From the NCBI GenBank assembly GCA_001898405.1, contig MKTW01000009.1, forward strand, positions 62,001-126,000: a stretch of 64,000 nt of DNA, read 5' to 3'. The notes under the pieces are model-generated. The model made no database searches. It was not told the origin of the DNA and saw only the letters and a program-made list of their open reading frames with translations. The stretch comes from Sphingobacteriales bacterium 44-61 (GTDB taxonomy: Bacteria; Bacteroidota; Bacteroidia; Chitinophagales; Chitinophagaceae). Positions 25,211 to 33,621 of this stretch are shown piece after piece. Position 1 is the first letter of the stretch. Each line of letters starts with the position of its first letter. Position numbers and translations under genes: made by a program.

Positions 25211-26104
25211 ATGTCATTGTTTTCCCCAGGCCGCAAAACCGGCGCACTTCTCAGCATTATACTCATTGTAACCATCTGGGGTAGCGCTTCAGCAGTTACC
25301 AAGCTGGCCGTGGAAAGCATCCCGCCTTATGTATTTGCATTATTGCGCAATGTTGTAGCTGCTGCATGCCTGTTGCTTTATTATTTTATCAGGAAAAAAA
25401 ATAGGCCTCCGTCTCCGCCACTACCCTGGAAAAAAGTGATCTGGATGGGGCTAACGGGCATTACATTCTTTTATTTGTTTTTTAACCTGTCTCTTTATTA
25501 CACCACTGCTGCTGCAGGCGCCCTGATCCAGGGGTTTATTCCGGTAGCGATCATCCTGCTGTCGATCCTTTTTTTAAAAGAACGATTACGGCAAATACAA
25601 ATAGCAGGCATTCTTCTTTCTGTATCCGGCGTGATCATGATCGGGTTTGTTGGTTCATTCACAGGGGCAAGGAATGCCATTCTGGGAAATACGCTGATGA
25701 TCTTTGCCGTTCTCTGCTGGGGATTTTATACCATCATTTCAAAAAGCCTGCAGCAATATGACGCGGTACAATTAACAGCCATGAGCACAAGCATTGGAAC
25801 AGTTGGCTTAATTCCAGCAGCAGCTTTCCAGCTGTGGCAGCACCCTCAATGGCCTGCCATATCGCTGAATGGGTGGCTTTCCATCCTTTATCTCGGCATT
25901 TTCTCCTCAGCGATCTGTTATATTCTGTACAATAAAGTGCTGAAAGTTTTATCTGGTGTTCAAGCAGGCAACTTTATGAACTTCGATCCGGTTGTGGGTG
26001 CGCTGATCGCCATTATTTTTCTTGGAGAGAACATTACAGTGTGGCAGATAGCTGGAGGAGTGTTGGTGCTCACAGGAGTGATCCTGACAAGCCGGCGTAT
26101 ATAA
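25211..26104 (+). CDS. EamA/DMT-family transporter
   Basis: 297 residues from ATG 25211; an upstream TTG in frame is less likely. Ten hydrophobic segments are arranged as two EamA repeats. The first begins GALLSIILIVTIWGSASAVTKLAVESIPPY, and the second begins AILGNTLMIFAVLCWGFYTIISKSLQQY and ends DPVVGALIAIIFLGENITVWQI plus GGVLVLTGVILTSRR. The family exports metabolites or amino acids; the substrate cannot be inferred here. It is divergent from the PhnD-like gene with a gap of 98 nt, and is followed by a strong bidirectional terminator. Confidence 0.92.
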   Translation: MSLFSPGRKTGALLSIILIVTIWGSASAVTKLAVESIPPYVFALLRNVVAAACLLLYYFIRKKNRPPSPPLPWKKVIWMGLTGITFFYLFFNLSLYYTTAAAGALIQGFIPVAIILLSILFLKERLRQIQIAGILLSVSGVIMIGFVGSFTGARNAILGNTLMIFAVLCWGFYTIISKSLQQYDAVQLTAMSTSIGTVGLIPAAAFQLWQHPQWPAISLNGWLSILYLGIFSSAICYILYNKVLKVLSGVQAGNFMNFDPVVGALIAIIFLGENITVWQIAGGVLVLTGVILTSRRI

Positions 26105-26253
26105 AAGGCAGAATAACTACTTCATCAAAAAATCAAACTATTTTGTGGAGTACATAGCTTGCCTGAACCGGTTTGAGAGTTTGACTTGAAATAAAAACTG
26201 AAACCATCATGCGTATTGCAAGAATTGCACTCCTGATCCTGATAGATAAAACA

Positions 26254-26290
26254 AAAACGCCATGAACTAATGCTCATGGCGTTTTATTTT
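26254..26290. terminator. bidirectional rho-independent terminator between convergent genes
   Basis: AAAACGCCATGA (26254-26265) and TCATGGCGTTTT (26274-26285) form a 12-bp perfect stem around ACTAATGC. T-rich DNA follows on the plus strand and A-rich DNA precedes it, so it can end both the EamA and AhpD-like transcripts. Confidence 0.88.
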
Positions 26291-26310
26291 ACTTATCAAT
26301 ATTCTCAGAC

Positions 26311-26910
26311 CTATGCTAAAACTGCAATCAGTCCTTTAATAATAGCACCCGTCTTCACTGCCTCAAATACTTTTGACTCGCTGCTTCCATGTTGCAATAC
26401 AGATTGCTCATGGGAAGACACGCACATTTCACAGCCATTCACTGCAGAAACCACCAGGCTCACCAGTTCAAAGAATTCTTTACCGGTTACCGGGTTCATC
26501 ATAATCGTCATTTTGATGCCCGCAGGTTGGTTGTTATAAAAATCCTTCTGCATGAAATGACGGAAACGGTAGAAAACATTGTTGGTGTTCATCAATGCCG
26601 TGCAGGCAATAACCTCTGCGATCTCTGCATCTGTTGCTCCGGCTTCTTTCGCCAGGTTCGTGAAGCTGTCTTGCAACAGGGTGGATTTTTCATTTACTGC
26701 CACAGCCAGTGCAATCAACAAGGCTTCCTTACGGTTGAGATATTGCGTATTGTTCAATGCATTACCTACATTGATCTTCAGGTCCTTTATAAAGCGGGAT
26801 TCCGCCTGTATCAAAGCCTGTACATTGGCAGAAGGGATATAATCGCCGATCTGCAGATCATTCAGCAGGTTGTTGAACGTTTCGTTTTGTATTGCTAATA
26901 GTTCGCTCAT
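26311..26910 (-). CDS. AhpD-like alkylhydroperoxidase (carboxymuconolactone decarboxylase family)
   Basis: 199 residues, all helical, with the redox motif CEMCVSSHEQSVLQHG near residue 158 (CxxC plus downstream His), the catalytic centre of AhpD. The N-terminal half is a second, motif-free CMD repeat. In mycobacteria AhpD reduces AhpC through a lipoamide relay. Here the gene follows the peroxiredoxin gene by 26 nt on the same strand, so the same partnership is likely. It would act in the cytosol against peroxides. Confidence 0.92.
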   Translation of the reverse strand: MSELLAIQNETFNNLLNDLQIGDYIPSANVQALIQAESRFIKDLKINVGNALNNTQYLNRKEALLIALAVAVNEKSTLLQDSFTNLAKEAGATDAEIAEVIACTALMNTNNVFYRFRHFMQKDFYNNQPAGIKMTIMMNPVTGKEFFELVSLVVSAVNGCEMCVSSHEQSVLQHGSSESKVFEAVKTGAIIKGLIAVLA

Positions 26911-26936
26911 GGTAGAAATTTAAACAGGTAGGTTCA

Positions 26937-27506
26937 TTAGTTCAGGTTCAACTGGGCAGTCAGTGTTTCTTCACCTTTTTTCCAGTTGCAGGGGCAAAGC
27001 TCATCAGTTTGCAGCGCATCCAGTACGCGGATCACTTCCTGTACATTACGGCCTACACTCAGGTCGTTGATATTAACCCAACGAACGATGCCCTGAGGGT
27101 CGATGATATAAGTAGCGCGGTAAGCGATCTTTTCTTCGTTGTCGAGGATACCAAGCTCTTCAGCAAGTGATTTGGAAGTATCAGCCAGCATGGGGAATTT
27201 CAGGTCGCGCAGATCAGCATGATCTCTTCTCCAGGCAGCATGTACAAATTCTGAATCGGTAGAAGCGCCGATCAATACAGCATCACGGTCAGAAAATTCA
27301 CCAGCTTTTTTGTTGAATTCAGCAATTTCGGTGGGGCAAACAAAAGTGAAATCTTTGGGCCACCAGAACATTACTGTCCATTTACCGTCTTTAGAAGCAA
27401 ATTCATTGGTCAGTTCAATAAACTCTTTGCCTTTTTCGATAGAAACTACTGCTTTCTTTTTGAATGAAGGAAACTGACTTCCTACAGATAATACTCTGTT
27501 GCTCAT
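26937..27506 (-). CDS. AhpC-type peroxiredoxin
   Basis: 189 residues. The peroxidatic Cys is in DFTFVCPTEIAEF (Cys57), with the conserved Thr and Arg (WRRDHADL). The C-terminal DELCPCNW (Cys171 and Cys173) supplies the resolving thiol, as in mycobacterial-type AhpC. It is a cytosolic hydroperoxide reductase. With the AhpD gene 26 nt downstream it forms an AhpC-AhpD operon, and no ahpF is present. A -7 box TACATTTG on the minus strand lies about 80 nt upstream. Confidence 0.95.
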   Translation of the reverse strand: MSNRVLSVGSQFPSFKKKAVVSIEKGKEFIELTNEFASKDGKWTVMFWWPKDFTFVCPTEIAEFNKKAGEFSDRDAVLIGASTDSEFVHAAWRRDHADLRDLKFPMLADTSKSLAEELGILDNEEKIAYRATYIIDPQGIVRWVNINDLSVGRNVQEVIRVLDALQTDELCPCNWKKGEETLTAQLNLN

Positions 27507-27584
27507 AATTAATGATGATTGTTATAATAAATAGAATATGTTAGAGGCGAAGCAGTAACTGAAGTGTTACCTCGTTAGATGCTG

Positions 27585-27592
27585 CAAATGTA
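27585..27592 (-). promoter_or_regulatory. candidate -7 box for the peroxiredoxin-AhpD operon
   Basis: The minus strand reads TACATTTG, an exact TAnnTTTG match, about 80 nt before the peroxiredoxin ATG. No clear -33 TTTG is found at 19-21 nt. A small inverted repeat GTAAC/GTTAC (around 27555-27570) lies in the leader. Confidence 0.4.
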
Positions 27593-27649
27593 AGTTACCA
27601 AGCTATAGAGTTTGATAATGATATTCTATATAAGATAGAGAATGTCTAT

Positions 27650-30004
27650 TTATTCCAGGATTCTCAACTTCGCATAGTTCAGCATGATCTTCTTTTCTCC
27701 GTTATGCTCAAACTTCACTGTTGCAATAGGGTTATGCGCTGCTCCTTCCATTTTGATCACTTCGCCAAATCCAAATTTCTGATGCTCCACTTTCTGCCCC
27801 ACCTGCAAGCCTGAAGTATCACTCGCCACAAAATCACCTGAAGGTTTATGTTCTACCACTTTGGAATATGGGCTCTGAGGTTTTAAATAAGAAGGTGTCT
27901 CCTCTTTTTTCCCGGGAGGCGGTCCATATCTTTTCTCGGCCTGGCCGGCTGCTCCCCAGTTATTGCCGCTCATGCGCTGATAAGCCGTGAGCCCGGAAGA
28001 CGTTGAACCAAATCCTGATTGATTACGGCTGCCGCCACCGGCAAAGCTCCGGTCGAGATACTGCTCCGGCAATTCATCAATAAAACGGCTGGGCTCATTC
28101 TGTACCAGGGAGCCAAATTTATAGCGTGTATTGGCATAAGAGATCCAAAGGCGTTGTTTGGCCCTTGTGATCACTACATAAAACAATCTTCTTTCTTCTT
28201 CCAGTTCTTCACGCGTGTTAATGCTCATCGCATTGGGAAAAAGCATTTCTTCCAGGCCTGCTGCAAATACGCAGCTGAATTCAAGACCTTTAGCCGCGTG
28301 AATGGTCATTAACTTTACCGTATCTGAATCCGGGTCCTTATTATCTGAATCGGTAAGCAATGTGATCTGTTGCAGGTAAGAACCCAACGATTTATCTACC
28401 ACTTCGCCCTCTTCATTATCCGGGCTTTCTGTCCATTCCTTGATACTGTTAAGCAATTCCTGTATGTTTTCATACCGCTGCACACCTTCTGTGCTCTTAT
28501 CATTGAACAGTTCCTTTACGATATTCGTTTGCTTGCCTACATGAAAAGCCACTTCATAAGCATTCTGCTTTTGCAGCATGCTGGCAAAGCTTTTGATCAT
28601 GGTCACAAATTCTTCGATCGCCTGCAAAGTGCCGGCGCGGAAACCGAAAGAAGTGGCGTTTTCCAATACTTCCCACATGGAGATATTGTTCTCATTGGCC
28701 AGCAAAATGGCTTTATCAACCGTTGTTTTACCGATACCGCGGGCAGGATAGTTAATGATCCGCTTCAGCGATTCTTCATCACGGGCATTCACCAACAGGC
28801 GGAGATAGGCTACGAGGTCTTTGATCTCCTTACGCTGATAAAAGCTCATGCCGCCATAAATCGTATAGGGAATGCCCATCCGGCGAAGGCTTTCTTCAAA
28901 AGCACGGCTTTGCGCATTGGTACGATAGAGAATAGCAAACTCTTTATTGCTGTAATGATTCCGGAGTTTTTGCTCCTGGATGGTATCGGCAACAAATTTT
29001 CCTTCATCATTATCGCTTGCTGTGCGCACCAGCCTGATCTTTTCGCCCGTAGCATTTTCTGTGAACAGCGTTTTCTCGATCTGGCCTTTATTGTTGCTGA
29101 TCACTTCATTCGCTACTTTCAGAATATTTTGCGTGCTCCGGTAGTTCTGTTCCAGTTTTACCACTTTCACATCATCATAGTCTTTCTGGAATTGCAGGAT
29201 ATTCTGAATGGTAGCACCGCGGAATGAATAAATGCTTTGTGCGTCATCACCTACCACACACACGTTTTCGTGCATGGCACCAAGCAATTTAATCACCTCG
29301 TATTGTGCAGGGTTTGTATCCTGGTACTCATCGATCAGGATGTATTTGAACTTGTGCTGGTATTTGCTGAGGCTTTCGGGGAAATTTTTCAGCAGTTCAT
29401 AAAACTTCAGCAGCAGATCGTCAAAATCCATTGCGCCGTTCTTGAAGCAGCGTTTTACATACGCATCATAGATCTGGCCGATGGCGGGGCGGTTGCTACG
29501 CATGTCTTCCTGTTGTAAATAGTAATCATTTGCGTATTCAACAGGGCCGACCAGCGCATTTTTTGCAGACGAGATGCGGTTATAGACCGTGTTGGGCTTA
29601 TAATGCTTATCGTCGAGGTTCAATTCATTGATCACCGTTTTCACTACGTTCTTTGCATCATCCGTATCGTAAATGGTAAAATTGCTGGGGTAGCCGAGGC
29701 GTTGCGCTTCGGAACGGAGTATGCGTGCAAAAACACTGTGGAAGGTGCCGATGTATAAATTACGGGCTTCGTTGTTGCCTAATATTTTTTCCACCCGCTC
29801 TTTCATTTCTTTTGCCGCTTTGTTGGTAAAAGTAAGAGCCAGTATATTGAATGCATCCACGCCACTTGCCATGAGGTGGGCGATGCGGGTCGTTAATACT
29901 TTGGTTTTACCGCTGCCTGCACCGGCAACGATCATAATGGGGCCGTTGATATGGAGCACTGCTTCCTTCTGCCGCTCGTTCAATCCTTTGAGATAGTCCT
30001 GCAT
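27650..30004 (-). CDS. UvrD/PcrA-type superfamily 1 DNA helicase
   Basis: 784 residues with the SF1A motifs in order: Q motif (LNERQKEAVLH), Walker A AGAGSGKTKVL (~27-37), Ia FTNKAAKEMKER, II LIDEYQDTN, III GDDAQSIYSFRGA, IV QNYRSTQN, V TIHAAKGLEFSCVF, and VI RRLFYVVITRAKQRL. The C-terminal ~60 residues (GQKVEHQKFGFGEVIKMEG) are the Tudor-like domain by which PcrA/UvrD contacts RNA polymerase. It unwinds DNA 3'-5' in excision and mismatch repair. Distinguishing UvrD from PcrA is a naming matter here. The upstream gene of unknown function ends 17 nt before it and is likely in the same operon. Confidence 0.97.
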   Translation of the reverse strand: MQDYLKGLNERQKEAVLHINGPIMIVAGAGSGKTKVLTTRIAHLMASGVDAFNILALTFTNKAAKEMKERVEKILGNNEARNLYIGTFHSVFARILRSEAQRLGYPSNFTIYDTDDAKNVVKTVINELNLDDKHYKPNTVYNRISSAKNALVGPVEYANDYYLQQEDMRSNRPAIGQIYDAYVKRCFKNGAMDFDDLLLKFYELLKNFPESLSKYQHKFKYILIDEYQDTNPAQYEVIKLLGAMHENVCVVGDDAQSIYSFRGATIQNILQFQKDYDDVKVVKLEQNYRSTQNILKVANEVISNNKGQIEKTLFTENATGEKIRLVRTASDNDEGKFVADTIQEQKLRNHYSNKEFAILYRTNAQSRAFEESLRRMGIPYTIYGGMSFYQRKEIKDLVAYLRLLVNARDEESLKRIINYPARGIGKTTVDKAILLANENNISMWEVLENATSFGFRAGTLQAIEEFVTMIKSFASMLQKQNAYEVAFHVGKQTNIVKELFNDKSTEGVQRYENIQELLNSIKEWTESPDNEEGEVVDKSLGSYLQQITLLTDSDNKDPDSDTVKLMTIHAAKGLEFSCVFAAGLEEMLFPNAMSINTREELEEERRLFYVVITRAKQRLWISYANTRYKFGSLVQNEPSRFIDELPEQYLDRSFAGGGSRNQSGFGSTSSGLTAYQRMSGNNWGAAGQAEKRYGPPPGKKEETPSYLKPQSPYSKVVEHKPSGDFVASDTSGLQVGQKVEHQKFGFGEVIKMEGAAHNPIATVKFEHNGEKKIMLNYAKLRILE

Positions 30005-30021
30005 GGGTGCAATTTACACCA

Positions 30022-31575
30022 TTAGTTTCTCCTTTTGCTGGCCAAATATTTTTCATGTATAACCTGGCTCATCGGCTTATCATATACTTTACTTTCCACC
30101 CATGAAATAATGTCTAAGTAAGCAAAGGCTCTGGTCTCAAAGCGATTTTTTTCGAGGTGTTTGATCTTTTGCAGGAAGGTTTCCAGTTCCGGTTTTAATT
30201 TTTTGGCAGGAATATGATGAAAGGAGTGGCGAAGGAATTTGAACATTTCTTCTTCCACCACGGTCAGGTTTTCCATTTTGGCCATGAAGCGGTATACCGA
30301 CTTGGTAAGCGATTCCATTATCTCATAGTTACCCAGTTCATAATGCGCCAGCAGGTGCTGCAACCGTGCATAGCATTGCAGGTCGGTACGCAATTCACTG
30401 CTGTTGTGCATGATCTTTTGCAGGTAATCGATGCAGGTGCTATAGTCTCCGCTGCCAAAATAGAGCGTAGCGATCTTGTAATTCACGACCATTATGCGAT
30501 GTTGGTCGAGGAACAATGCGTATTCCTCCAGCTTTGCTTCGATTTCGGGTACAATTTTCAATCCTTCTTTGAATGTACCGTGCATAAAATGCTGATTGAT
30601 CTTTGCTGTGCTGATGTACACAAAAGCCTGGATCCGGAAATTGTCGTGTTCCTGCACGCGTGATGTTTGCGCGAAGTGTTCGAACTTCTTCAGCACCACG
30701 GTAAACTCTTTATAATTACGCAGATCAAAATGCGAATTCAATAAGTAATGCAGGCCTTTGATGTAATGGCTTGTTTCAACCCTTATCATCAATGGGTTGG
30801 ATTCAAAAAGATCTACCCATTTCTGCGCATAACGGTAATACTGTAAAAAATCCTGGCGTATAAACGCATACCAGCAATAGCTCTGATACAGGTAAAGCCT
30901 TTCATAAAAACCGGTAAGTTCATGCGTATGGGGTGGAAGGTTTTGCTGCATGAATTTCTTGACACCAGCCTCATCTTTTTCATTCCGTGCATGACCATGC
31001 AGGGTAAACCAACTGAATAATTGAAGGGAGAGATTGCTTACCCTTGAAACGATATCAATATGACGGCTGATCGCATTCGCTTCTTCAGCCAGATTATTTG
31101 CGCGGTTTTGCACCGTGTGGGTTATATGAAGATTTTCTATTCTTTTTTCCAGGGCAATGACCTGGGCCAAAAAATAGAATTTCTGATGGGTCTTCGCTGT
31201 CTCTTTCGCACGATCGAGAATTTTCAAGCTCTGCAGGAAAAGCCCTTTTTTATAGAGGATATGAGCATAGTCAAATTGCTCATTTAGTTGAAGATCAATG
31301 CTGTCAGCGCTTTTTAAAAGGCGGAGGCTGGCCAGGATCTGTTTGTAAAGATGGGTTTTGAGATTATAGAGCTGTCTTTTTTCAGTGCCGGGGAGCTTTT
31401 TCAACAACGATTTTTCGTCATATATGTCCTGTTTGTCCAATACATCAAACAATCGCACGATCTTAAGCTCTTCTTTACCTGAACTACGGGTGATATAGAG
31501 CTTAAAATGTCGTTTTTCTGCCTTTTCCAGCGATTTTATTAATTGAAATAATATGTCATGTGTACGGTTGGACAT
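30022..31575 (-). CDS. helical-repeat (TPR-like) cytosolic protein, unknown function
   Basis: 517 residues, almost entirely helical, without signal peptide or membrane segment. Helix pairs such as LYKKGLFLQSLKILDRAKET, LRNYKEFTVVLKKFEHFAQ and LYFGSGDYSTCIDYLQKIM have the spacing of TPR-like solenoids, which usually mediate protein-protein contacts. The N-terminus (ILFQLIKSLEKAEKRHFKLY) recurs in Bacteroidota proteins of this type as I recall, without an assigned role. It precedes the UvrD/PcrA helicase by 17 nt, so a link to DNA repair or simple cotranscription is possible. Confidence 0.7.
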   Translation of the reverse strand: MSNRTHDILFQLIKSLEKAEKRHFKLYITRSSGKEELKIVRLFDVLDKQDIYDEKSLLKKLPGTEKRQLYNLKTHLYKQILASLRLLKSADSIDLQLNEQFDYAHILYKKGLFLQSLKILDRAKETAKTHQKFYFLAQVIALEKRIENLHITHTVQNRANNLAEEANAISRHIDIVSRVSNLSLQLFSWFTLHGHARNEKDEAGVKKFMQQNLPPHTHELTGFYERLYLYQSYCWYAFIRQDFLQYYRYAQKWVDLFESNPLMIRVETSHYIKGLHYLLNSHFDLRNYKEFTVVLKKFEHFAQTSRVQEHDNFRIQAFVYISTAKINQHFMHGTFKEGLKIVPEIEAKLEEYALFLDQHRIMVVNYKIATLYFGSGDYSTCIDYLQKIMHNSSELRTDLQCYARLQHLLAHYELGNYEIMESLTKSVYRFMAKMENLTVVEEEMFKFLRHSFHHIPAKKLKPELETFLQKIKHLEKNRFETRAFAYLDIISWVESKVYDKPMSQVIHEKYLASKRRN

Positions 31576-31664
31576 CGTGCAGAAATTTTCATGGAATCGG
31601 CCACCAGTAAGGGTTTTGCTGTTTTTGGAACGGGTTTGACATGCTCAAAACAGGCTTAACTTGT

Positions 31665-31696
31665 TTTGAATGCCAGCGCAGGCAAAGCTACATTTG
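31665..31696 (+). promoter_or_regulatory. canonical Bacteroidota promoter in a gene-free region
   Basis: TTTG (31665-31668) and TACATTTG (31689-31696) are separated by exactly 20 nt, matching both boxes and the spacing of the Bacteroidota housekeeping promoter. Transcription should start near 31701-31703, but the next plus-strand gene starts 450 nt further on, after a terminator. Confidence 0.7.
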
Positions 31697-31701
31697 TGTT
31701 G

Positions 31702-31874
31702 TGATAGTTCATACGGCAGGCAATCGTTAAAATAGGCAAGTCGTCAGAGGTCAAAGTGAAGCAAACCTGCAAAAGCTATCCCCCGGTAAAACGGGATCAA
31801 AGTTTACTTCGAAGATTTTTCATATGGCAAGCAATCGTTAGAGGTCAGTCCGTTTCTACGGAAGGGCCTTTTTT
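31702..31874 (+). ncRNA. candidate small structured RNA of about 173 nt
   Basis: Runs from the predicted start of the canonical promoter to a terminator-like hairpin (GGTC..TCCG-TTTCTA-CGGA..GGCC, 31843-31868) followed by TTTTTTATTT. Inside, GAAGCAAAC (31758-31766) pairs with GTTTACTTC (31802-31810) with one internal mismatch and encloses a CCCG/CGGG hairpin (31782-31795). A 22-nt direct repeat, 20/22 identical, flanks this (31708-31729 and 31819-31840, core GCAATCGTTA). No open frame of note. It matches no RNA family I can name; 6S RNA is one possibility from its size. The rest of 31576-32148 (up to 31664, and 31875-32148) shows no further feature. Confidence 0.5.
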
Positions 31875-32148
31875 ATTTGGAAGGCGTGCTAAATTAGGTC
31901 GCACAATTGTAATCTGCAAAAAAATGTGAAAATTCTTTTACAGCCTTAATTCAGAAATTTTTTCTTCTCCCTCCCCTGATCCGCTTTTTTAGCGGTGATC
32001 CAAATGCAAAAAAGCTTCCAAAACGCTGAAAATCATCTAAGATTAACCGCTTTTTCCTTTTCAATTTTGAATTCTGACTGAAAACCTTCTGCTATCAATT
32101 GACGGGAAAAAGGAGATGATTAATTTCACCCTTCAAACCCTTTCTACC

Positions 32149-32637
32149 ATGGCAATCCGCATTTTTATTACAGGCGGCACTTTTGATAAAGAGTATAACG
32201 AACTGAATGGCCAGCTTTTTTTTAAAGACACGCATATGTCTGACCTGCTGGAAATGGGGCGTAACCAGGTGGAAGTGGAGATCCGTACACTGATGATGAT
32301 CGATAGTCTGGAAATGACCGACGAAGACCGTGAACTGATCGCTCATCAGTGCAATCAATGTGAAGAATCACAGATCGTGATCACACATGGTACAGATACC
32401 ATGAGCCTTACTGCTAAATGGCTGGCCGAAAACGTAAAAAATAAGACCATTGTACTGACCGGCGCTATGATCCCCATTAAATTCGGTAGCTCCGACGGAT
32501 TGTTCAATCTCGGCAGCGCTTTGGCTTTTGTGCAAACCCTGCCTCCGGGAGTATACGTGGCTATGAATGGGCGGTATTTCAACTGGGATAACGTAAAAAA
32601 GAACAGGCAAACAGGCGTTTTCGAAGAAGTAAAATAA
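32149..32637 (+). CDS. short asparaginase-like protein (N-terminal domain only)
   Basis: 162 residues from ATG 32149, chosen because MAIRIFITGGTFDKEYNE is the expected start; an in-frame ATG at 32116 adds an unlikely leader. The asparaginase motifs are present: ITGGTFDK with the first catalytic Thr, VITHGTDTMSLTAKWL with the second Thr and the Asp, and IVLTGAMIPIKF. Classical L-asparaginases have ~330 residues in two domains; this one ends after the first. Such short forms occur in Bacteroidota and gamma-proteobacteria; their activity is not clear. The next gene starts 77 nt downstream. Confidence 0.85.
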   Translation: MAIRIFITGGTFDKEYNELNGQLFFKDTHMSDLLEMGRNQVEVEIRTLMMIDSLEMTDEDRELIAHQCNQCEESQIVITHGTDTMSLTAKWLAENVKNKTIVLTGAMIPIKFGSSDGLFNLGSALAFVQTLPPGVYVAMNGRYFNWDNVKKNRQTGVFEEVK

Positions 32638-32714
32638 GGGTTAACGGAATTACATGCACGGTTTTAACCGGCTGCCAATTTTGAATACCTTTCCCTCATC
32701 TTCCCGGCCTGTGT

Positions 32715-33563
32715 ATGCAGCATATTGAGTTTTTTCATACCGATCATTTTGAAAACAATTATCACCGGATCCCTCCGCCGGCCAGCCTGTCTCAATACAT
32801 AGATTTTTTCTGGGAAACACGCTTTGAGCATTTATGGGAACACTTTCCAAAAGGCTTTTCCGACGCACAGTTCCCCAATATCGGCTACACCTACATCATC
32901 AACCTGGGCACTCCTTTCACCATGCAGGTGAATGATAAGAAGTTTGAGATGAAAACCGATGGTTTTCTCCCGAGATACAATGCCATTGAATGTTTTCACA
33001 AAAAAGATAACCACCTGTTTGGTATCAAATTCCGCATTTCTCCGGTCGTTTTTCAGAAAGACGTTGATTTCTCGGAGTACAGGGGTTATATATTTCCCCT
33101 GAGCTATTTAATGGACCAGCAAGTGATCAGCCGTATCAAAGAAGCTTCTACATTCGACGAACGTATACATGCGGCTTCTTCACATTTCATTTCCGTGCTC
33201 GCCGATTACGACGGGCCATTGCATCCGGTTAATATCGTAAGCAGGATACTGGAAGAGTGTTTCCAGCAAAACCTGTTTTCTGTTTCAATTGAAAAACTTG
33301 CAGCTGAAAATGGCATCTCCAGCCGCACCCTGCAGCGGTATTTTGAAACCTGCACAGGCATCAGCAGCAAACAGGCTTTGCAGATCATGCGGATAAGAAA
33401 AGCTACTGCACATCTTACACATTCACCGGACGACTTCGATCATACGCTGTATGGCTATTATGACCATAGTCATTTTTATAAACACCTGAAAAAGTTCTTG
33501 CAGAAGAATACACTGCAAAACCTGCAGCCTCATTTACAATTACTGGAAAAGCTGCATAAATAA
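32715..33563 (+). CDS. AraC-family transcriptional regulator
   Basis: 282 residues. The N-terminal ~165 residues form a sensor domain with PPPASLSQYIDFFWETRFE and a cupin-like run (TPFTMQVNDKKFEMKTDGFL), as in the DUF6597-type AraC regulators. The C-terminal double helix-turn-helix contains FSVSIEKLAAENGISSRTL and YDHSHFYKHLKKFLQKN. The ligand and target genes are unknown; the receptor gene at 33622 is convergent. A minus-strand terminator overlaps its stop codon. Confidence 0.9.
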   Translation: MQHIEFFHTDHFENNYHRIPPPASLSQYIDFFWETRFEHLWEHFPKGFSDAQFPNIGYTYIINLGTPFTMQVNDKKFEMKTDGFLPRYNAIECFHKKDNHLFGIKFRISPVVFQKDVDFSEYRGYIFPLSYLMDQQVISRIKEASTFDERIHAASSHFISVLADYDGPLHPVNIVSRILEECFQQNLFSVSIEKLAAENGISSRTLQRYFETCTGISSKQALQIMRIRKATAHLTHSPDDFDHTLYGYYDHSHFYKHLKKFLQKNTLQNLQPHLQLLEKLHK

Positions 33564-33587
33564 AAGGGCCGGTAAGAATACCAGCCC
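33562..33587 (-). terminator. rho-independent terminator of the receptor gene
   Basis: On the minus strand GGGCTGGTA-TTCT-TACCGGCCC (33566-33587, one G-U pair) is followed by TTTT. It lies 35 nt past the stop of the minus-strand receptor gene and touches the stop of the AraC gene. Confidence 0.75.
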
Positions 33588-33621
33588 GGGACACATGAGA
33601 AAACTAAAAAAAGTTATCCGC

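Noticed and set aside
26210-26268. 18-codon frame beginning MRIARIALLIL before the AhpD gene
   Set aside because: It runs into the terminator hairpin and is too short to support; likely chance.
28370-29227. 285-codon plus-strand frame inside the helicase gene
   Set aside because: It is antisense to conserved UvrD motifs and its composition (Phe/His/Ile-rich) is that of a shadow frame.
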